This document shows, piece by piece, positions 50,434 to 60,305 of a stretch of DNA of 64,000 nucleotides. How positions within the stretch are numbered: the stretch's first letter is position 1; each line of letters begins with the position of its first letter. The position numbers and the translations under genes are program-made. Under the pieces are notes generated by a model. The model had not been told where the DNA came from. It saw only the letters and a program-made list of their open reading frames with translations, and did no database searches. The DNA is from Streptomyces sp. Je 1-332. GTDB taxonomy: Bacteria > Actinomycetota > Actinomycetes > Streptomycetales > Streptomycetaceae. The DNA lies in assembly GCF_040730185.1 (NCBI RefSeq), contig NZ_CP160402.1:2604001-2668000 (forward strand), given 5' to 3'.

Positions 50434-53148
50434 CTATGGCGGGCGCGTGGCGACCTGCAATGCCGGGGCTGCTCCCCCGACCACCGCCCGCCCGTCGGTC
50501 GGCCCGATGACCGCGATGGAGCCGTTCGTATCCGTCCGCAGCACCTCCGCGCCCCCGGCCCGCAACGCCGCGACCGTACGAGGCGCCGGGTGGCCGTATG
50601 AGTTGTCCCGTCCACAGGAGATGAGAGCCAGGCGAGGCGCGGCCCGCCGCAGGAGGCCGGGGTCCTGATAGGCCGAGCCGTGGTGGGCGACCTTGAGCAC
50701 GTCCACTGGCGGCAGCGCCGCCACGGCAGGGGTACGCGCCAGGGCTCGCTGGGCGGGCGGCTCGAGATCACCGAGCAGGAGCAGGGTCACTCCTCCGGCC
50801 CTGACGAGCAGCGTGACGCTGGCGTCGTTCGGGCCGTCGGGGGTCGCTGCCGTGCCCGGACCGGCCGCCGCAGGCCAGAGCACCCGCCAGTCGAGGACCC
50901 CGCCGTCCGCGCGTCGCCGCTCCCCCGCCACGGCGTGGCTCACCGGGATCCCGCGGGCAGCCGCCTGCCCCCGTACGAACCGCGCCTGCTCGGGAGGCTC
51001 TTGATACCCCGTCGTCTGGATCGCCCCGACCGAACGCCCCCGCAGCACACCCGACAGGCCCGCCACATGGTCCGCGTGGAAATGCGTCAACAGCACCAGC
51101 GGCACACGCGTCACGCCGAGCGAACGCAGACAGCGGTCCACGAGCACCGGATCAGGCCCCGCGTCGACGACCACCCCCGCCCCGTCACCGGCAGCGAGCA
51201 CGGTGGCGTCCCCCTGCCCCACGTCACACATCGCGAACCGCCAGCCCGGTGGCGGCCAGCCCGCGATCACCCGGGTGAGAGGCGGAGGCTGGACGACGGC
51301 GAGGACGAGCAGCACGGCGAAGGCGACGCTGACCCACGGATGCCTGACGAGCCTGCGGCCGAGCAGCACAACGCCCACCGTGGCGAGGGCGAGCAGCAGA
51401 CCACCACGCCACCCACCTGGCCAGTCGACCCCGCTCCCGGGCAGGGCCGCCCCCGCGCGGGCGATGTCCGCGATCCACCCGGTCGGCCAACTCGCGCACC
51501 ACGCCAGAGCCTTGGCGACCGGCATCGCCAACGGCGCCGTCGCCAGCGTGGCGAAACCCAGGACCGTGGCAGGCGCGACGGCCACCTCCGCGAGGAGGTT
51601 GCAGGGCACCGCCACCAGGCTCACCCGTGCCGCGAGGACGGCGACGACCGGCGCGCACACCGCCTGCGCGGCTGCCGCGGCGGCCAACGCCTCGGCCAGA
51701 CGCGGAGGAACCCGGCGCCTTCGCAGGGCAGCACTCCACCTCGGAGCGAGGGTGAGCAGGGCTCCGGTGGCGAGGACGGAGAGCAGAAAGCCGGGACTGC
51801 GAGCCAGCCACGGGTCGTACAGGACGAGCAGCAGTACGGCGGCGGCCAGGGCCGGGATCAGCGATCTGCGCCGCCCTGTGCCGATGGCGAGCAGGGCGAT
51901 CAGCCCGCAGGCCGCGGCCCGCAGCACACTCGGGTCCGGTCGACAGACGATGACGAAGCAGAGGGTGAGGACGCCGCCCAGCAACGCGGTCATCCGTAGT
52001 GAAATCCCCAACCGCGGTGCGATCCCCCGTCGTTCAGCACGCTGAGCCAGGCCGGGTGGGCCGATGAGCAGGGCGAGGACGATCGTGAGGTTGGCGCCGC
52101 TCACCGCCAGGAGGTGCGTCAGGTCGGTCGCCTTGAAGGCCTCTTCCAACTCGGGTGACACGCGCGAGGTGTCCCCGACCACCAGGCCGGGCAACAGCGC
52201 ACGGGCGTCGGGCGGCAGACCGTCCGTGGCCTCCCTCAGCCCGCCCCGCAGTCTCCCCGCAAGCCGCTGCGGCCGTGACGCCGCCTCGATCACCTCCGGG
52301 GACGGCTCCCCGGACACCCGCAGCACGGCCGCCACGCGGTCGCTCCGCGGCAGGGGAGGCGAGAGGCTCGCCTGGACACGCAGCGTGGTGGAGGGCAGCA
52401 GTGCCAGCCAGCGAGCCTTGGGCCAGGGTCCGGCAGAATCCCCACGTCTGACCCCGCGGCCCCGCTCGTCCCCCTCCCCACCTCCACGCCCGTTCCCGCT
52501 CCCGCTCCCGCTCCCGGCGAAGACCAGGGCCGGGGTGCGGGTCACGGAGGTGTCGCCGTCCGCCGACGTGACCCGGACGATCTCCGCGTCGAACATGACG
52601 GAGGGCGGCACGGCATGGGCCCCCGTGACGCGGGGCCGGGTCAGCCGGGGGTCGCCGGTGACCTCCAACTCCACCTCTGCATCGGCGTATTGATTCGCCA
52701 GGGCAGGGACCGGTCCTCGGTGCAGGTCGGCCCCGTGCAACCCGCCGGAGGCAGCGCCCGCCGCGGCGCAGAGAAGCACGGCCGCCGCCGAGACCCGCCG
52801 CCATGGCTGCCCTCGCCACCAGCCGCCGGGCGGCCCGGTCACCGCGTCCTGCCGCCCTTCCTCCCCTTCGCCCGCCGACCGGCTCCTCACCGTCCAGGTC
52901 ACCAGCAGGGCACCTGCCACCACCACACAGACCACCACCGCTGCGGTCACCCACTGATGCGGGGCATCCAGCGCCACGGCCGCGCTTCCCCACGCCGCGA
53001 GGGCGGGCGGCACGAGTCGCAGGTCCAGCGGGCCCTCCCGCCGAGGGTGGGCGCCCGCCGCCCCAGGCCCGGTCGGGGTGTGAGCGGTGGGATGCCCCGG
53101 TTCCGTCGGAGCCCCCGGCGCGACGGCCGCCCGGCTCGGCGCTCTCAT
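50434..53148 (-). CDS. comEC: ComEC/Rec2 DNA-uptake channel-like protein
   Basis: 904 aa. N-terminal membrane helices, a central competence domain (GDTSRVSPELEEAFKATDLTHLLAVSGANLTIVLALL, then about eight helices) and a C-terminal metallo-beta-lactamase domain (VLLTHFHADHVAGLSG, VLKVAHHGSAYQD). In competent bacteria it forms the channel and nuclease for single-strand DNA entry. Streptomyces is not known to be naturally competent, so the role is open. The ATG at 53148 overlaps the comEA stop (ATGA). Confidence 0.93.
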   Translation of the reverse strand: MRAPSRAAVAPGAPTEPGHPTAHTPTGPGAAGAHPRREGPLDLRLVPPALAAWGSAAVALDAPHQWVTAAVVVCVVVAGALLVTWTVRSRSAGEGEEGRQDAVTGPPGGWWRGQPWRRVSAAAVLLCAAAGAASGGLHGADLHRGPVPALANQYADAEVELEVTGDPRLTRPRVTGAHAVPPSVMFDAEIVRVTSADGDTSVTRTPALVFAGSGSGSGNGRGGGEGDERGRGVRRGDSAGPWPKARWLALLPSTTLRVQASLSPPLPRSDRVAAVLRVSGEPSPEVIEAASRPQRLAGRLRGGLREATDGLPPDARALLPGLVVGDTSRVSPELEEAFKATDLTHLLAVSGANLTIVLALLIGPPGLAQRAERRGIAPRLGISLRMTALLGGVLTLCFVIVCRPDPSVLRAAACGLIALLAIGTGRRRSLIPALAAAVLLLVLYDPWLARSPGFLLSVLATGALLTLAPRWSAALRRRRVPPRLAEALAAAAAAQAVCAPVVAVLAARVSLVAVPCNLLAEVAVAPATVLGFATLATAPLAMPVAKALAWCASWPTGWIADIARAGAALPGSGVDWPGGWRGGLLLALATVGVVLLGRRLVRHPWVSVAFAVLLVLAVVQPPPLTRVIAGWPPPGWRFAMCDVGQGDATVLAAGDGAGVVVDAGPDPVLVDRCLRSLGVTRVPLVLLTHFHADHVAGLSGVLRGRSVGAIQTTGYQEPPEQARFVRGQAAARGIPVSHAVAGERRRADGGVLDWRVLWPAAAGPGTAATPDGPNDASVTLLVRAGGVTLLLLGDLEPPAQRALARTPAVAALPPVDVLKVAHHGSAYQDPGLLRRAAPRLALISCGRDNSYGHPAPRTVAALRAGGAEVLRTDTNGSIAVIGPTDGRAVVGGAAPALQVATRPP

Positions 53149-55187
53149 GGCCGCACGAGATTCTGCAGGTCGGCGTAGCGTTTGTCGCCGATTCCGTTGA
53201 CCTCGCGCAATTCGTCCACCGAGCGGAAACCGCCGTGTTCTGTGCGGTAGTCGATGATGTGCTGGGCCAGCACGGGGCCCACGCCCGGCAGTTCGTCGAG
53301 TTGCTCGGCAGTGGCCGTGTTGAGGCCGACCGGGGCGGCGGGGCCTCCTGCCGTCGGTCCCGCTGCCGCACCCGCGCCGGGTTCCGCCGGGGCTGCCGAT
53401 GGTGGCACCGGGGCGCCGACGACCACTTGTTCGCCGTCGATGAGCAGACGGGCACGGTTGAGGCCGTCCGTGTCCGTGCCGGGGCGAACTCCGCCTGCGG
53501 CCTTCAGCGCGTCGGCGACACGGGAGCCCGCGGGCATCCGCAGAATTCCGGGGCTTCGGACTTTTCCGCTGACGTCCACGACGATCCTCGCGCCGGCGGC
53601 ACCGGCCGCCGGCCTGCCGCCGCCTTCCGAGGGAGGCGGGGCTCCGGGCGACGGGGAGGGCGCCGCCCCGACCACGTCCGGCGCCCGCACCGGCTGCGTC
53701 CGCCCTGCCCAGAAGTGCTGGGCAGCGAAGACCGCCGCAACGACTAAGACCACCAGGAGCGCGACCAGACTCCGCCGCTCAAGCCCGCACCGCACCTGCA
53801 GCCACAACGGCAACCGCTCCCGCACAACAAGCCCCACCCGCCCCCGCAGGGGCGCCCCCACCTCCACCCGCCGAGCCGTCAGCTCCGGCTCCGGCTGCGG
53901 GTGGGCCGCCGCCTGCGGCCGGGGCTCCGGCCCCGGCTGCGGCTGCGGCTGCGGCTGCGGCTGCGGCTGCGGCTGCGGCTGCGCAGCATGAGCGCCCGCC
54001 ACCGACTGCCGCCACCGCCGGTCCTGCACCTGCCCCCGCGCCGACACCGACAACGGCACCCGCACGGCCTGCGGCAACACCGCACCCTCCGGCGACGACG
54101 CCGACCGAGTCGACGACTCGGCCAGCGGCAATCCCACACCCTCCGACACCGACTGACGCCAACCCGCGCCACGCCGCTGCGCCTGCGGCACAAACTCACC
54201 ATCAGCCGCGTCCGCCTGCGGAGCCCGAGGCACCGGCGCAACCGAAGACGGCCCCCGCACCGAAGGCAGCCGCTGCGACCCCCGCACGGCCTGTTGCAGG
54301 GTCATGCCCTCCGGCTCACCATCCGCCTGCTGAGCCCATGGCACCGGCGCTACCGAAGACCGAGCCCACACCGGCGCCTGCCGATGCGGACCCCGTCCCG
54401 GCCGTTGCAAAATTCCATCCTGCGGCTCACCATCGGCCGCGTCCGGCTGCTCAGCCCGCGGTACCGGCGCAACCCAAGACCGAGGCCACACCGGCGCCTG
54501 CCGCTGTGAACCCCGCCCGGCCTGTTGCAAAGTCGCGCCCTGCGCCTCCCCCACGTCCTCCGGCTCACCACGCTCACCATCGGCCGCGTCCACCTGCCGA
54601 GCCCAATACGGCACCGAAGGCTGCGTCCGCCCCGAAGCCTGCGGTTGCGCAGTAGCCCCGACCCCCGCCCCCGGAGTCTGCGACACCGCCCTCGATCGCC
54701 GCGCCACCCGCGGCTGAGACGGCGACTCCAGATCGGAATCCGGCTCCGACTCCGACCGCTCACGCCCCGCCTCCCCCAGCTCCGGCTGACGCCAACGCCT
54801 GACCGGCCCCGGCCCAAGCTCTGGCCTTGCCCCCAGCCCTGGCCCCAACCCAGGCCCCGGCCCCGGCCCCAAATCACCCCCAACCGCCAGCACACCCCCC
54901 GACCCCCGAACATCCGGCGGCGCACTCGACCTCAAGCCCCCTTCATCACCGCCCCGTTCACCACTCCCGCTACCGCCCCCTCCCTCAGGCCCGGTAGGGA
55001 AGAGCGCCTCCGCGCGCTGTCGCAACGCCCGTGACCGCGCTTCCGCCGAGGCGTGTCTGCGCCTGGTCGCTCGCCTGCGGGCGTGGCTGTATCGCGCGCG
55101 GTCGTCAGCGGCTCGGCCGTCGGACGCGGGGGCTCGCCCCGGTCCGCTCGTCGCGGCGGGTTTCCGTGAAAGTGATCGAAGTGCCAT
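53145..55187 (-). CDS. comEA: ComEA helix-hairpin-helix protein with very long repetitive N-terminus
   Basis: 680 aa from the ATG at 55187, two to three times the usual ComEA length. The C-terminus has the HhH DNA-binding motif (LNTATAEQLDELPGVGPVLAQHIIDYR...LREVNGIGDKRYADLQNLV), preceded by an SLBB domain (IVVDVSGKVRSPGILRMPAGS) and one membrane helix (LVALLVVLVVAAVFAAQHF). About 450 N-terminal residues are disordered, with three to four 38-48-residue repeats (DAADGE...APVWxRSxVAPVP, about residues 199-332) and a Gln-Pro run. The N-terminus would be cytoplasmic and is unlike known ComEA parts. Confidence 0.87.
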   Translation of the reverse strand: MALRSLSRKPAATSGPGRAPASDGRAADDRARYSHARRRATRRRHASAEARSRALRQRAEALFPTGPEGGGGSGSGERGGDEGGLRSSAPPDVRGSGGVLAVGGDLGPGPGPGLGPGLGARPELGPGPVRRWRQPELGEAGRERSESEPDSDLESPSQPRVARRSRAVSQTPGAGVGATAQPQASGRTQPSVPYWARQVDAADGERGEPEDVGEAQGATLQQAGRGSQRQAPVWPRSWVAPVPRAEQPDAADGEPQDGILQRPGRGPHRQAPVWARSSVAPVPWAQQADGEPEGMTLQQAVRGSQRLPSVRGPSSVAPVPRAPQADAADGEFVPQAQRRGAGWRQSVSEGVGLPLAESSTRSASSPEGAVLPQAVRVPLSVSARGQVQDRRWRQSVAGAHAAQPQPQPQPQPQPQPQPGPEPRPQAAAHPQPEPELTARRVEVGAPLRGRVGLVVRERLPLWLQVRCGLERRSLVALLVVLVVAAVFAAQHFWAGRTQPVRAPDVVGAAPSPSPGAPPPSEGGGRPAAGAAGARIVVDVSGKVRSPGILRMPAGSRVADALKAAGGVRPGTDTDGLNRARLLIDGEQVVVGAPVPPSAAPAEPGAGAAAGPTAGGPAAPVGLNTATAEQLDELPGVGPVLAQHIIDYRTEHGGFRSVDELREVNGIGDKRYADLQNLVRP
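53935..53982. repeat. (GGCTGC)8 microsatellite in comEA
   Basis: Eight perfect hexamers coding a Gln-Pro run just before the SLBB part of ComEA. In-frame slippage would change the linker length without breaking the gene. Confidence 0.92.
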
Positions 55188-55355
55188 GCCAACGACGCTA
55201 GGCATCGCGGCAGAAATTAGTTGATCTTGGTCAATTCCCGTGGATTACCCGGAAGTTGTGGATAACTTCGTCACCCACACCCACACCCACACCCCGCTCC
55301 CCACACCCCGCGCCCCCGCACCACCCAACACCCCTCGCCCCTCGCCCCTCGCCCC

Positions 55356-56201
55356 TCACCAGGGCGAAACCACAGCCCCCAACAACCCCGGCCCCGTATG
55401 CGCCCCGATCACCGCGCCGACCTCGCTCACATGCAGTTCCGCCAGGGCCGGCAGCCGGGCCCTGAGGCGGTCCGCGAGGGTTGCTGCGCGGTCCGGGGCC
55501 GCCAGGTGATGTACCGCGATGTCGACGCGGTTCGACCCTGCCCGCTCGACCACGATCTCCTCGAGCCGGGCGATCGCCTTGGACGCCGTCCGCACCTTCT
55601 CCAGCATCTCGATGCGCCCACCGTCCAGCTGGAGCAGCGGCTTCACGGCCAGGGCCGAGCCCAACAGGGCCTGGGCCGCGCCGATGCGGCCACCACGGCG
55701 CAGATAGTCCAGCGTGTCGACGTAGAAGTACGCGGACGTGTTCGCGGCCCGTTTCTCCGCCGCCGTCACCGCCTCGTCCACCGAACCGCCCGACTCGGCG
55801 GTCTCCGCCGCCGCGAGCGCGCAGAAGCCCAGGGCCATCGCGACCATGCCGGTGTCCACCACCTGGACCGGCACCGGCGCGTCCTTCGCCGCGAGGACCG
55901 CCGCGTCGTACGTTCCCGAGAACTCGGCCGACAGGTGCAGAGAGACGATGGCCGTGGCGCCGGAATCGGCGACCTTGCGATACGTCTGCGCGAAGAGTTC
56001 CGGGCTCGGCCGTGAGGTGGTCACGGAACGCCGCTTCTGCAGCGCCAGGGCCAGGGAGCGGGCGGAGATCTCGGTGCCCTCTTCGAGCGCCTGGTCGCCG
56101 AGGACCACGGTCAGAGGTACCGACGTGATGCCGTGCCGCTCCATCGTCCGCTGCGGCAGATAGGCCGTTGAATCCGTGACGATCGCGACATGACGGGACA
56201 T
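55356..56201 (-). CDS. DegV-family fatty-acid-binding protein
   Basis: 281 aa. Begins VAIVTDSTAYLPQRTM with the DegV fatty-acid carboxylate-binding TDST, and has TSRPSPELF and GRIGAAQALLGSALAVKPLLQLDGG further on. DegV/FakB proteins hold a fatty acid for a kinase or other acceptor. Transcribed toward the left edge; 168 nt separate its stop from the comEA start, a stretch with a CCCACA-rich run (55274-55302) and no gene. Confidence 0.92.
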   Translation of the reverse strand: MSRHVAIVTDSTAYLPQRTMERHGITSVPLTVVLGDQALEEGTEISARSLALALQKRRSVTTSRPSPELFAQTYRKVADSGATAIVSLHLSAEFSGTYDAAVLAAKDAPVPVQVVDTGMVAMALGFCALAAAETAESGGSVDEAVTAAEKRAANTSAYFYVDTLDYLRRGGRIGAAQALLGSALAVKPLLQLDGGRIEMLEKVRTASKAIARLEEIVVERAGSNRVDIAVHHLAAPDRAATLADRLRARLPALAELHVSEVGAVIGAHTGPGLLGAVVSPW

Positions 56202-56300
56202 GCGGTGGAGATTACCTGCCTGGACCCGCAGGCGGCAGCCCGACCCCTGAGGCGGCAGTCTGCCAGCCGCACCCCCGGCCGTGCCACGTCACCCGCGCGG

Positions 56301-57092
56301 TCACGTCGTGCTCTCCGGCCTGGTCTGCTTCTCCCAGGAATAGACGGGCCGCGGCGTCGGCGGCGTGATGGCGGGCCGCGCCGACTCCTCCGCCGACGCG
56401 GACGGCTTCGACTGCCGCGCCCGCTCCGGCTGCTCCGGCCGCCCCGGCCGCCCCGAAGGCTCCGTCCACGTCTGCTCGGCGCCCTTGCCCGCGTCAGCCG
56501 CCGGCTCGGGCTCGGGCCACGCGGCGGGAGTCTGCGTGGGCGAGGGCTCCTTCGTCCAGTGCCGCAGCGCGCCGGTCTCCAGGTCGATCTGCGAGCTCAG
56601 GGAGTCCAGGTCGTCGCCCGCGAACCGCTGCGACCGGTCGCGCACCGCCCACCGCAGCGAGTCCGCCGACTTGGTGATCTGCGCCGTACGCTCCCGCAGC
56701 GCCGGGAGCCGCGCGGCCAGGGTCGTCCTGTCGGGGTCCCGCTCGAGGCGCCGCAGCTCGTCGTCCAGCTCGTGCCCGTGCGCGCTCAGCCGCTCGAAGA
56801 GCCCCAGGGACTCCTTCAGCGAGGCGTCTTCGACCACGCCCGCCTGCAGGGCGTCCTGCGTGGCCCGCATCGACGTACGCAACTTGAGCCGCAGCTGGGC
56901 CAGTTCACCGGCCGCGCCCACCTGCGCGAAGCTCTTCGCCCGGAGCGTCGTGTCCTCCACCGACCGGCGCGCCTGCGAGATCGTGCGGTCCACGCCACGC
57001 TTGGCGGCACCGACCGCCTTCACGGTCATGTACGCACCGAAGATCACGAACAGCAGTACCAGCAGCGCCACGATCACGCCCATGGCTTCCAT
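56301..57092 (-). CDS. membrane-anchored coiled-coil protein of unknown function
   Basis: 263 aa. One N-terminal membrane helix (residues 5-28, VIVALLVLLFVIFGAYMTVKAVG), then about 140 residues of predicted helix/coiled coil rich in Arg, Glu and Leu (e.g. AQLRLKLRTSMRATQDALQ, LERDPDRTTLAARLPALRER), and a Pro/Ser/Glu-rich disordered tail ending YSWEKQTRPESTT. Type-I anchoring with a cytoplasmic rod is likely. No family recognised with certainty. It lies between leuS and degV on the same strand. Confidence 0.75.
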   Translation of the reverse strand: MEAMGVIVALLVLLFVIFGAYMTVKAVGAAKRGVDRTISQARRSVEDTTLRAKSFAQVGAAGELAQLRLKLRTSMRATQDALQAGVVEDASLKESLGLFERLSAHGHELDDELRRLERDPDRTTLAARLPALRERTAQITKSADSLRWAVRDRSQRFAGDDLDSLSSQIDLETGALRHWTKEPSPTQTPAAWPEPEPAADAGKGAEQTWTEPSGRPGRPEQPERARQSKPSASAEESARPAITPPTPRPVYSWEKQTRPESTT

Positions 57093-57152
57093 GACGCTCC
57101 TCCCAGGTCCTGCGGCGGGTTCCGCACCGACTCTTCAACGGTAAACGCAAAG

Positions 57153-57191
57153 GGCAGGCCGAGGGTTCCAACGGAACCCCCAACCTGCCCG
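57153..57191 (-). terminator. two-tier terminator after leuS
   Basis: Outer stem GGGCAGG / CCTGCCC, inner stem GGGTTCC-AAC-GGAACCC, followed on the minus strand by TTTGCGTTT. Starts 44 nt past the leuS stop. Confidence 0.8.
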
Positions 57192-57235
57192 TAGGGGACT
57201 ACCCTCATGCCCCCTCACACTGCCTGCGCCCGGTC

Positions 57236-60139
57236 TCAGGCCGGAACGATGTTCACCAGCTTCGGCGCCCGCACGATGACCTTGCGGATCCCGGCGCCGT
57301 CCAGCGCCGCCAGCACCCTCTCGTCACCCATGGCCACCTTCTCCAGCTCCTCGTCCGAGATCGACGGGGAGACCTCAAGGCGCGCCCTGACCTTGCCCTT
57401 GATCTGCACGACGCAGGTCACGGTCTCGTCCACGACGTACGCCGGGTCGGCCACGGGGAAGTCCTGGTGGACGACCGAGTCGGTGTGGCCCAGCTTGCGC
57501 CACAGCTCCTCACCGACGTGCGGGGCCAGCGGAGCGATCATCAGCACCAGGCGCTCGGCGACCGAGCGCGGCAGCGTGCCGCCCTCCTTGGTCAGGTAGT
57601 TGTTCAGCTCGGTGATCTTGGCGATGGCGGTGTTGAACCGCATGCCGTCCAGGTCCTGGCGCACACCGTCGATCGCCTTGTGCAGGGCGCGCAGCGTGCC
57701 CTCGGCGATCTCGGACTCCGCGGCGTCGGCGACCGTGACCTCGCCGGTCGACTCGTCGACGATCAGACGCCACATGCGCTGCAGCAGGCGGTACTGGCCG
57801 ACCACCGCACGCGTGTCCCACGGGCGCGAGACGTCCAGCGGGCCCATCGCCATCTCGTACAGGCGCAGGGTGTCGGCGCCGTACTCCTCGCAGATCTCGT
57901 CCGGAGTGACCGCGTTCTTCAGGGACTTGCCCATCTTGCCCAGCTCGCGCTTGACCGGCTCGCCCTCGAAGAAGTACTTGCCGTCGCGCTCCTCGACCTC
58001 GGTGGCCTGGACCGGGAAGCCACGGCTGTCGCGGTACACGTAGGCCTGGATCATGCCCTGGTTGAACAGCTTGTGGAACGGCTCGGCGGACGAGATGTGC
58101 CCCAGGTCGAACAGCACCTTCGACCAGAAGCGGGCGTACAGCAGGTGCAGCACCGCGTGCTCGGCGCCGCCCACGTACAGGTCGACGCCGCCGGTCGGCT
58201 GTCCTTCGCGCGGGCCCATCCAGTACTGCTCGACTTCCGGGTCGACCAGCTGCTGGTCGTTGTGCGGGTCCAGGTAACGCAGCTCGTACCAGCACGAACC
58301 GGCCCAGTTGGGCATCGTGTTGGTCTCGCGGCGGTACTTCTTGGGCCCGTCGCCCAGGTCCAGGGTGACGTTGACCCAGTCCTCGTTGCGGGACAGCGGC
58401 GTCTCCGGAGAGGTGTCCGCGTCATCCGGGTCGAAGGTGCGCGGGGAGTAGTCGTCGACCTCCGGCAGCTCCAGGGGCAGCATCGACTCGGGCAGCGAGT
58501 GGGCGATGCCGTCCTCGTCGTAGACGATCGGGAAGGGCTCGCCCCAGTAGCGCTGGCGGCTGAACAGCCAGTCGCGCAGGCGGAAGTTGACGGTGCCCTC
58601 GCCGATGCCGCGGGTGGCCAGCCAGCCGGTGATCCGTGCCTTGGCGCCCGCGACGTCCAGGCCGTCCAGGGAGATCTCCGTGTTCGTGGAGTTGATCAGC
58701 TTCGCCTCGTAGGAGGAGAAGGCGTCGTCCCAGGTCGCCGTGTCGGTGCCGCGGCCGTCCGAGGGCTCGACCACGCAGTGCATCGGCAGGTGAAAGGCAC
58801 GGGCGAAGGCGAAGTCGCGGCTGTCGTGCGCCGGGACGGCCATGATCGCGCCGGTGCCGTAGCCCATCAGTACGTAGTCGGCGATGAAGACGGGGACCTG
58901 CTCGCCGCTGACCGGGTTGGTGGCGTAGACACCGGTGAAGACACCGGTCTTCTCCTTGGCGTCGGCCTGGCGCTCCACGTCGGACTTGGAGGCGGCGAAC
59001 GCGCGGTACTTGGCGACGGCCTCGGCCGGCGTGGCGTGCCCGCCGGTCCACGTCTCGTGGGTGCCCTCGGGCCAGGCGTCGGGGACGACCTTGTCGACCA
59101 GCTCGTGCTCGGGCGCCAGAACCATGTAGGTGGCGCCGAACAGCGTGTCCTGGCGGGTGGTGAAGACGGTGATCGCGTCGCCGTCCTCGGTGCCGACGGG
59201 GAAGGCGACGCGGGCGCCTTCGGAGCGGCCGATCCAGTTGCGCTGCTGCAGCTTGATGGCCTCGGGCCAGTCCAGGCCGTCCAGGTCGTCCAGCAGGCGG
59301 TCCGCGTAGGCGGTGATGCGCATGTTCCACTGGCGCAGCTTGGCCTTGAATACGGGGAAGTTGCCGCGCTCGGAGCGTCCGTCGGCGGTGACCTCCTCGT
59401 TCGCCAGGACGGTGCCCAGGCCGGGACACCAGTTGACGGGCGCGTCGGAGGCGTACGCCAGGCGGTACGCGCCCAGGACCTCGGCGCGCTCCGCGGCGTC
59501 CAGTTCGCTCCACGCGCGCGTGGTGCCCGGTACGGGGCGCTCACCGCTGTCGAACTGCGCGACCAGGTCGGCGATCGGACGCGCCTTCTTCGCCTCGTCG
59601 TCGTACCAGGAGTTGAAGATCTGTACGAAGATCCACTGGGTCCACTTGTAGTAGTCCGGGTCGATCGTCGCGAAGGAGCGTCGCTTGTCGTGGCCCAGGC
59701 CCAGACCGCGCAGCTGCGCCTTCATGTTCTCCATGTTGGCCTCGGTGGAGGCCCGCGGGTGGGTGCCCGTCTGCACGGCGTACTGCTCGGCGGGCAGGCC
59801 GAACGCGTCGAAGCCCAGGGTGTGCAGGACGTTGTGGCCGTTCATCCGCTGGAAGCGGGCGAAGACGTCCGTGGCGATGTACCCCAGCGGATGGCCGACG
59901 TGCAGGCCCGCTCCGGAGGGGTACGGGAACATGTCCATGATGAACTTCTTGGGCTTGGCGACCAGCGCGGCCTGGGCTTCACCCTTCGCCGCCAGGTCAC
60001 CACTCGGGTTGGGCGCCTCGTACGTGCCGTCGGCGTCCCAGAAGTCCTGCCAGCGTGCCTCGATCTCGGCGGCCAGGGCGGCCGTGTAGCGGTGCGGTGC
60101 GGCCACCTCGGAGGCGGCAGCAGAATTCGTCTCGCTCAT
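57236..60139 (-). CDS. leuS: leucyl-tRNA synthetase
   Basis: 967 aa class I synthetase. HIGH-type motif HVGH at residues 80-83 ([17 protein letters not shown]), a CP1 editing domain in the middle, and the KMSKS-type loop [10 protein letters not shown] near residue 735. The ATG at 60139 follows a leader RNA with a leucine-rich leader peptide and a T-tailed terminator (60198-60305), so expression should rise when charged tRNA-Leu falls. Confidence 0.97.
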   Translation of the reverse strand: MSETNSAAASEVAAPHRYTAALAAEIEARWQDFWDADGTYEAPNPSGDLAAKGEAQAALVAKPKKFIMDMFPYPSGAGLHVGHPLGYIATDVFARFQRMNGHNVLHTLGFDAFGLPAEQYAVQTGTHPRASTEANMENMKAQLRGLGLGHDKRRSFATIDPDYYKWTQWIFVQIFNSWYDDEAKKARPIADLVAQFDSGERPVPGTTRAWSELDAAERAEVLGAYRLAYASDAPVNWCPGLGTVLANEEVTADGRSERGNFPVFKAKLRQWNMRITAYADRLLDDLDGLDWPEAIKLQQRNWIGRSEGARVAFPVGTEDGDAITVFTTRQDTLFGATYMVLAPEHELVDKVVPDAWPEGTHETWTGGHATPAEAVAKYRAFAASKSDVERQADAKEKTGVFTGVYATNPVSGEQVPVFIADYVLMGYGTGAIMAVPAHDSRDFAFARAFHLPMHCVVEPSDGRGTDTATWDDAFSSYEAKLINSTNTEISLDGLDVAGAKARITGWLATRGIGEGTVNFRLRDWLFSRQRYWGEPFPIVYDEDGIAHSLPESMLPLELPEVDDYSPRTFDPDDADTSPETPLSRNEDWVNVTLDLGDGPKKYRRETNTMPNWAGSCWYELRYLDPHNDQQLVDPEVEQYWMGPREGQPTGGVDLYVGGAEHAVLHLLYARFWSKVLFDLGHISSAEPFHKLFNQGMIQAYVYRDSRGFPVQATEVEERDGKYFFEGEPVKRELGKMGKSLKNAVTPDEICEEYGADTLRLYEMAMGPLDVSRPWDTRAVVGQYRLLQRMWRLIVDESTGEVTVADAAESEIAEGTLRALHKAIDGVRQDLDGMRFNTAIAKITELNNYLTKEGGTLPRSVAERLVLMIAPLAPHVGEELWRKLGHTDSVVHQDFPVADPAYVVDETVTCVVQIKGKVRARLEVSPSISDEELEKVAMGDERVLAALDGAGIRKVIVRAPKLVNIVPA

Positions 60140-60197
60140 GATCCTCAAAGCTCCATCGATCGTCTCTGCCTGCGGAAATGACCGTCCTGGCCAAATG

Positions 60198-60221
60198 AAA
60201 AAGCCCCTCACACAGGAGGGG
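60198..60221 (-). terminator. attenuator terminator in the leuS leader
   Basis: On the minus strand CCCCTC-CTGTGT-GAGGGG-C-TTTTT, a classical intrinsic terminator, 59 nt before leuS. It is the only T5-tailed hairpin I see in the window. Confidence 0.9.
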
Positions 60222-60235
60222 ACGCCGCGCCGATG

Positions 60236-60260
60236 CCGACCGCGATTTTCCGGCGGTCGG
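60236..60260 (-). promoter_or_regulatory. upstream hairpin of the leuS leader
   Basis: CCGACCGC / GCGGTCGG, 8-bp stem with a 9-nt loop, between the leader peptide stop and the terminator. It is the likely pause hairpin, or one alternative of the attenuation switch. Confidence 0.6.
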
Positions 60261-60266
60261 GACTGA

Positions 60267-60305
60267 TCAGCGCGGCCCGCTAAGCAGAAGGCGTACGGCA
60301 CGCAT
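60267..60305 (-). CDS. leuS leader peptide [12 protein letters not shown]
   Basis: 12 codons with CTT CTG CTT for three leucines followed by AGC; the same CTT-AGC ending occurs in the leuA leader. The ATG is 6 nt after a -10-like TACCCT, so the transcript is probably leaderless. A ribosome stalled at the Leu codons would change pairing at 60236-60260 and prevent the terminator. Confidence 0.8.
   Translation of the reverse strand: MRAVRLLLSGPR

Noticed and set aside
50434..55187. Evidence for natural competence
   Set aside because: comEC and comEA are widespread in actinobacteria without known competence, and no pilus or dprA gene is present here.
55274..55302. CCCACA run as a functional element
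   Set aside because: Short simple-sequence tract in a gene-free spacer with no symmetry or position that suggests function.
57467..60181. 904-codon open frame antisense to leuS
   Set aside because: GC-rich codon bias opens the opposite strand; the product has no recognisable motif and leuS itself is unmistakable.
60140..60305. T-box riboswitch before leuS
   Set aside because: No T-box AGGGTGG-type sequence or specifier-loop layout; a leader peptide plus terminator explains the region.
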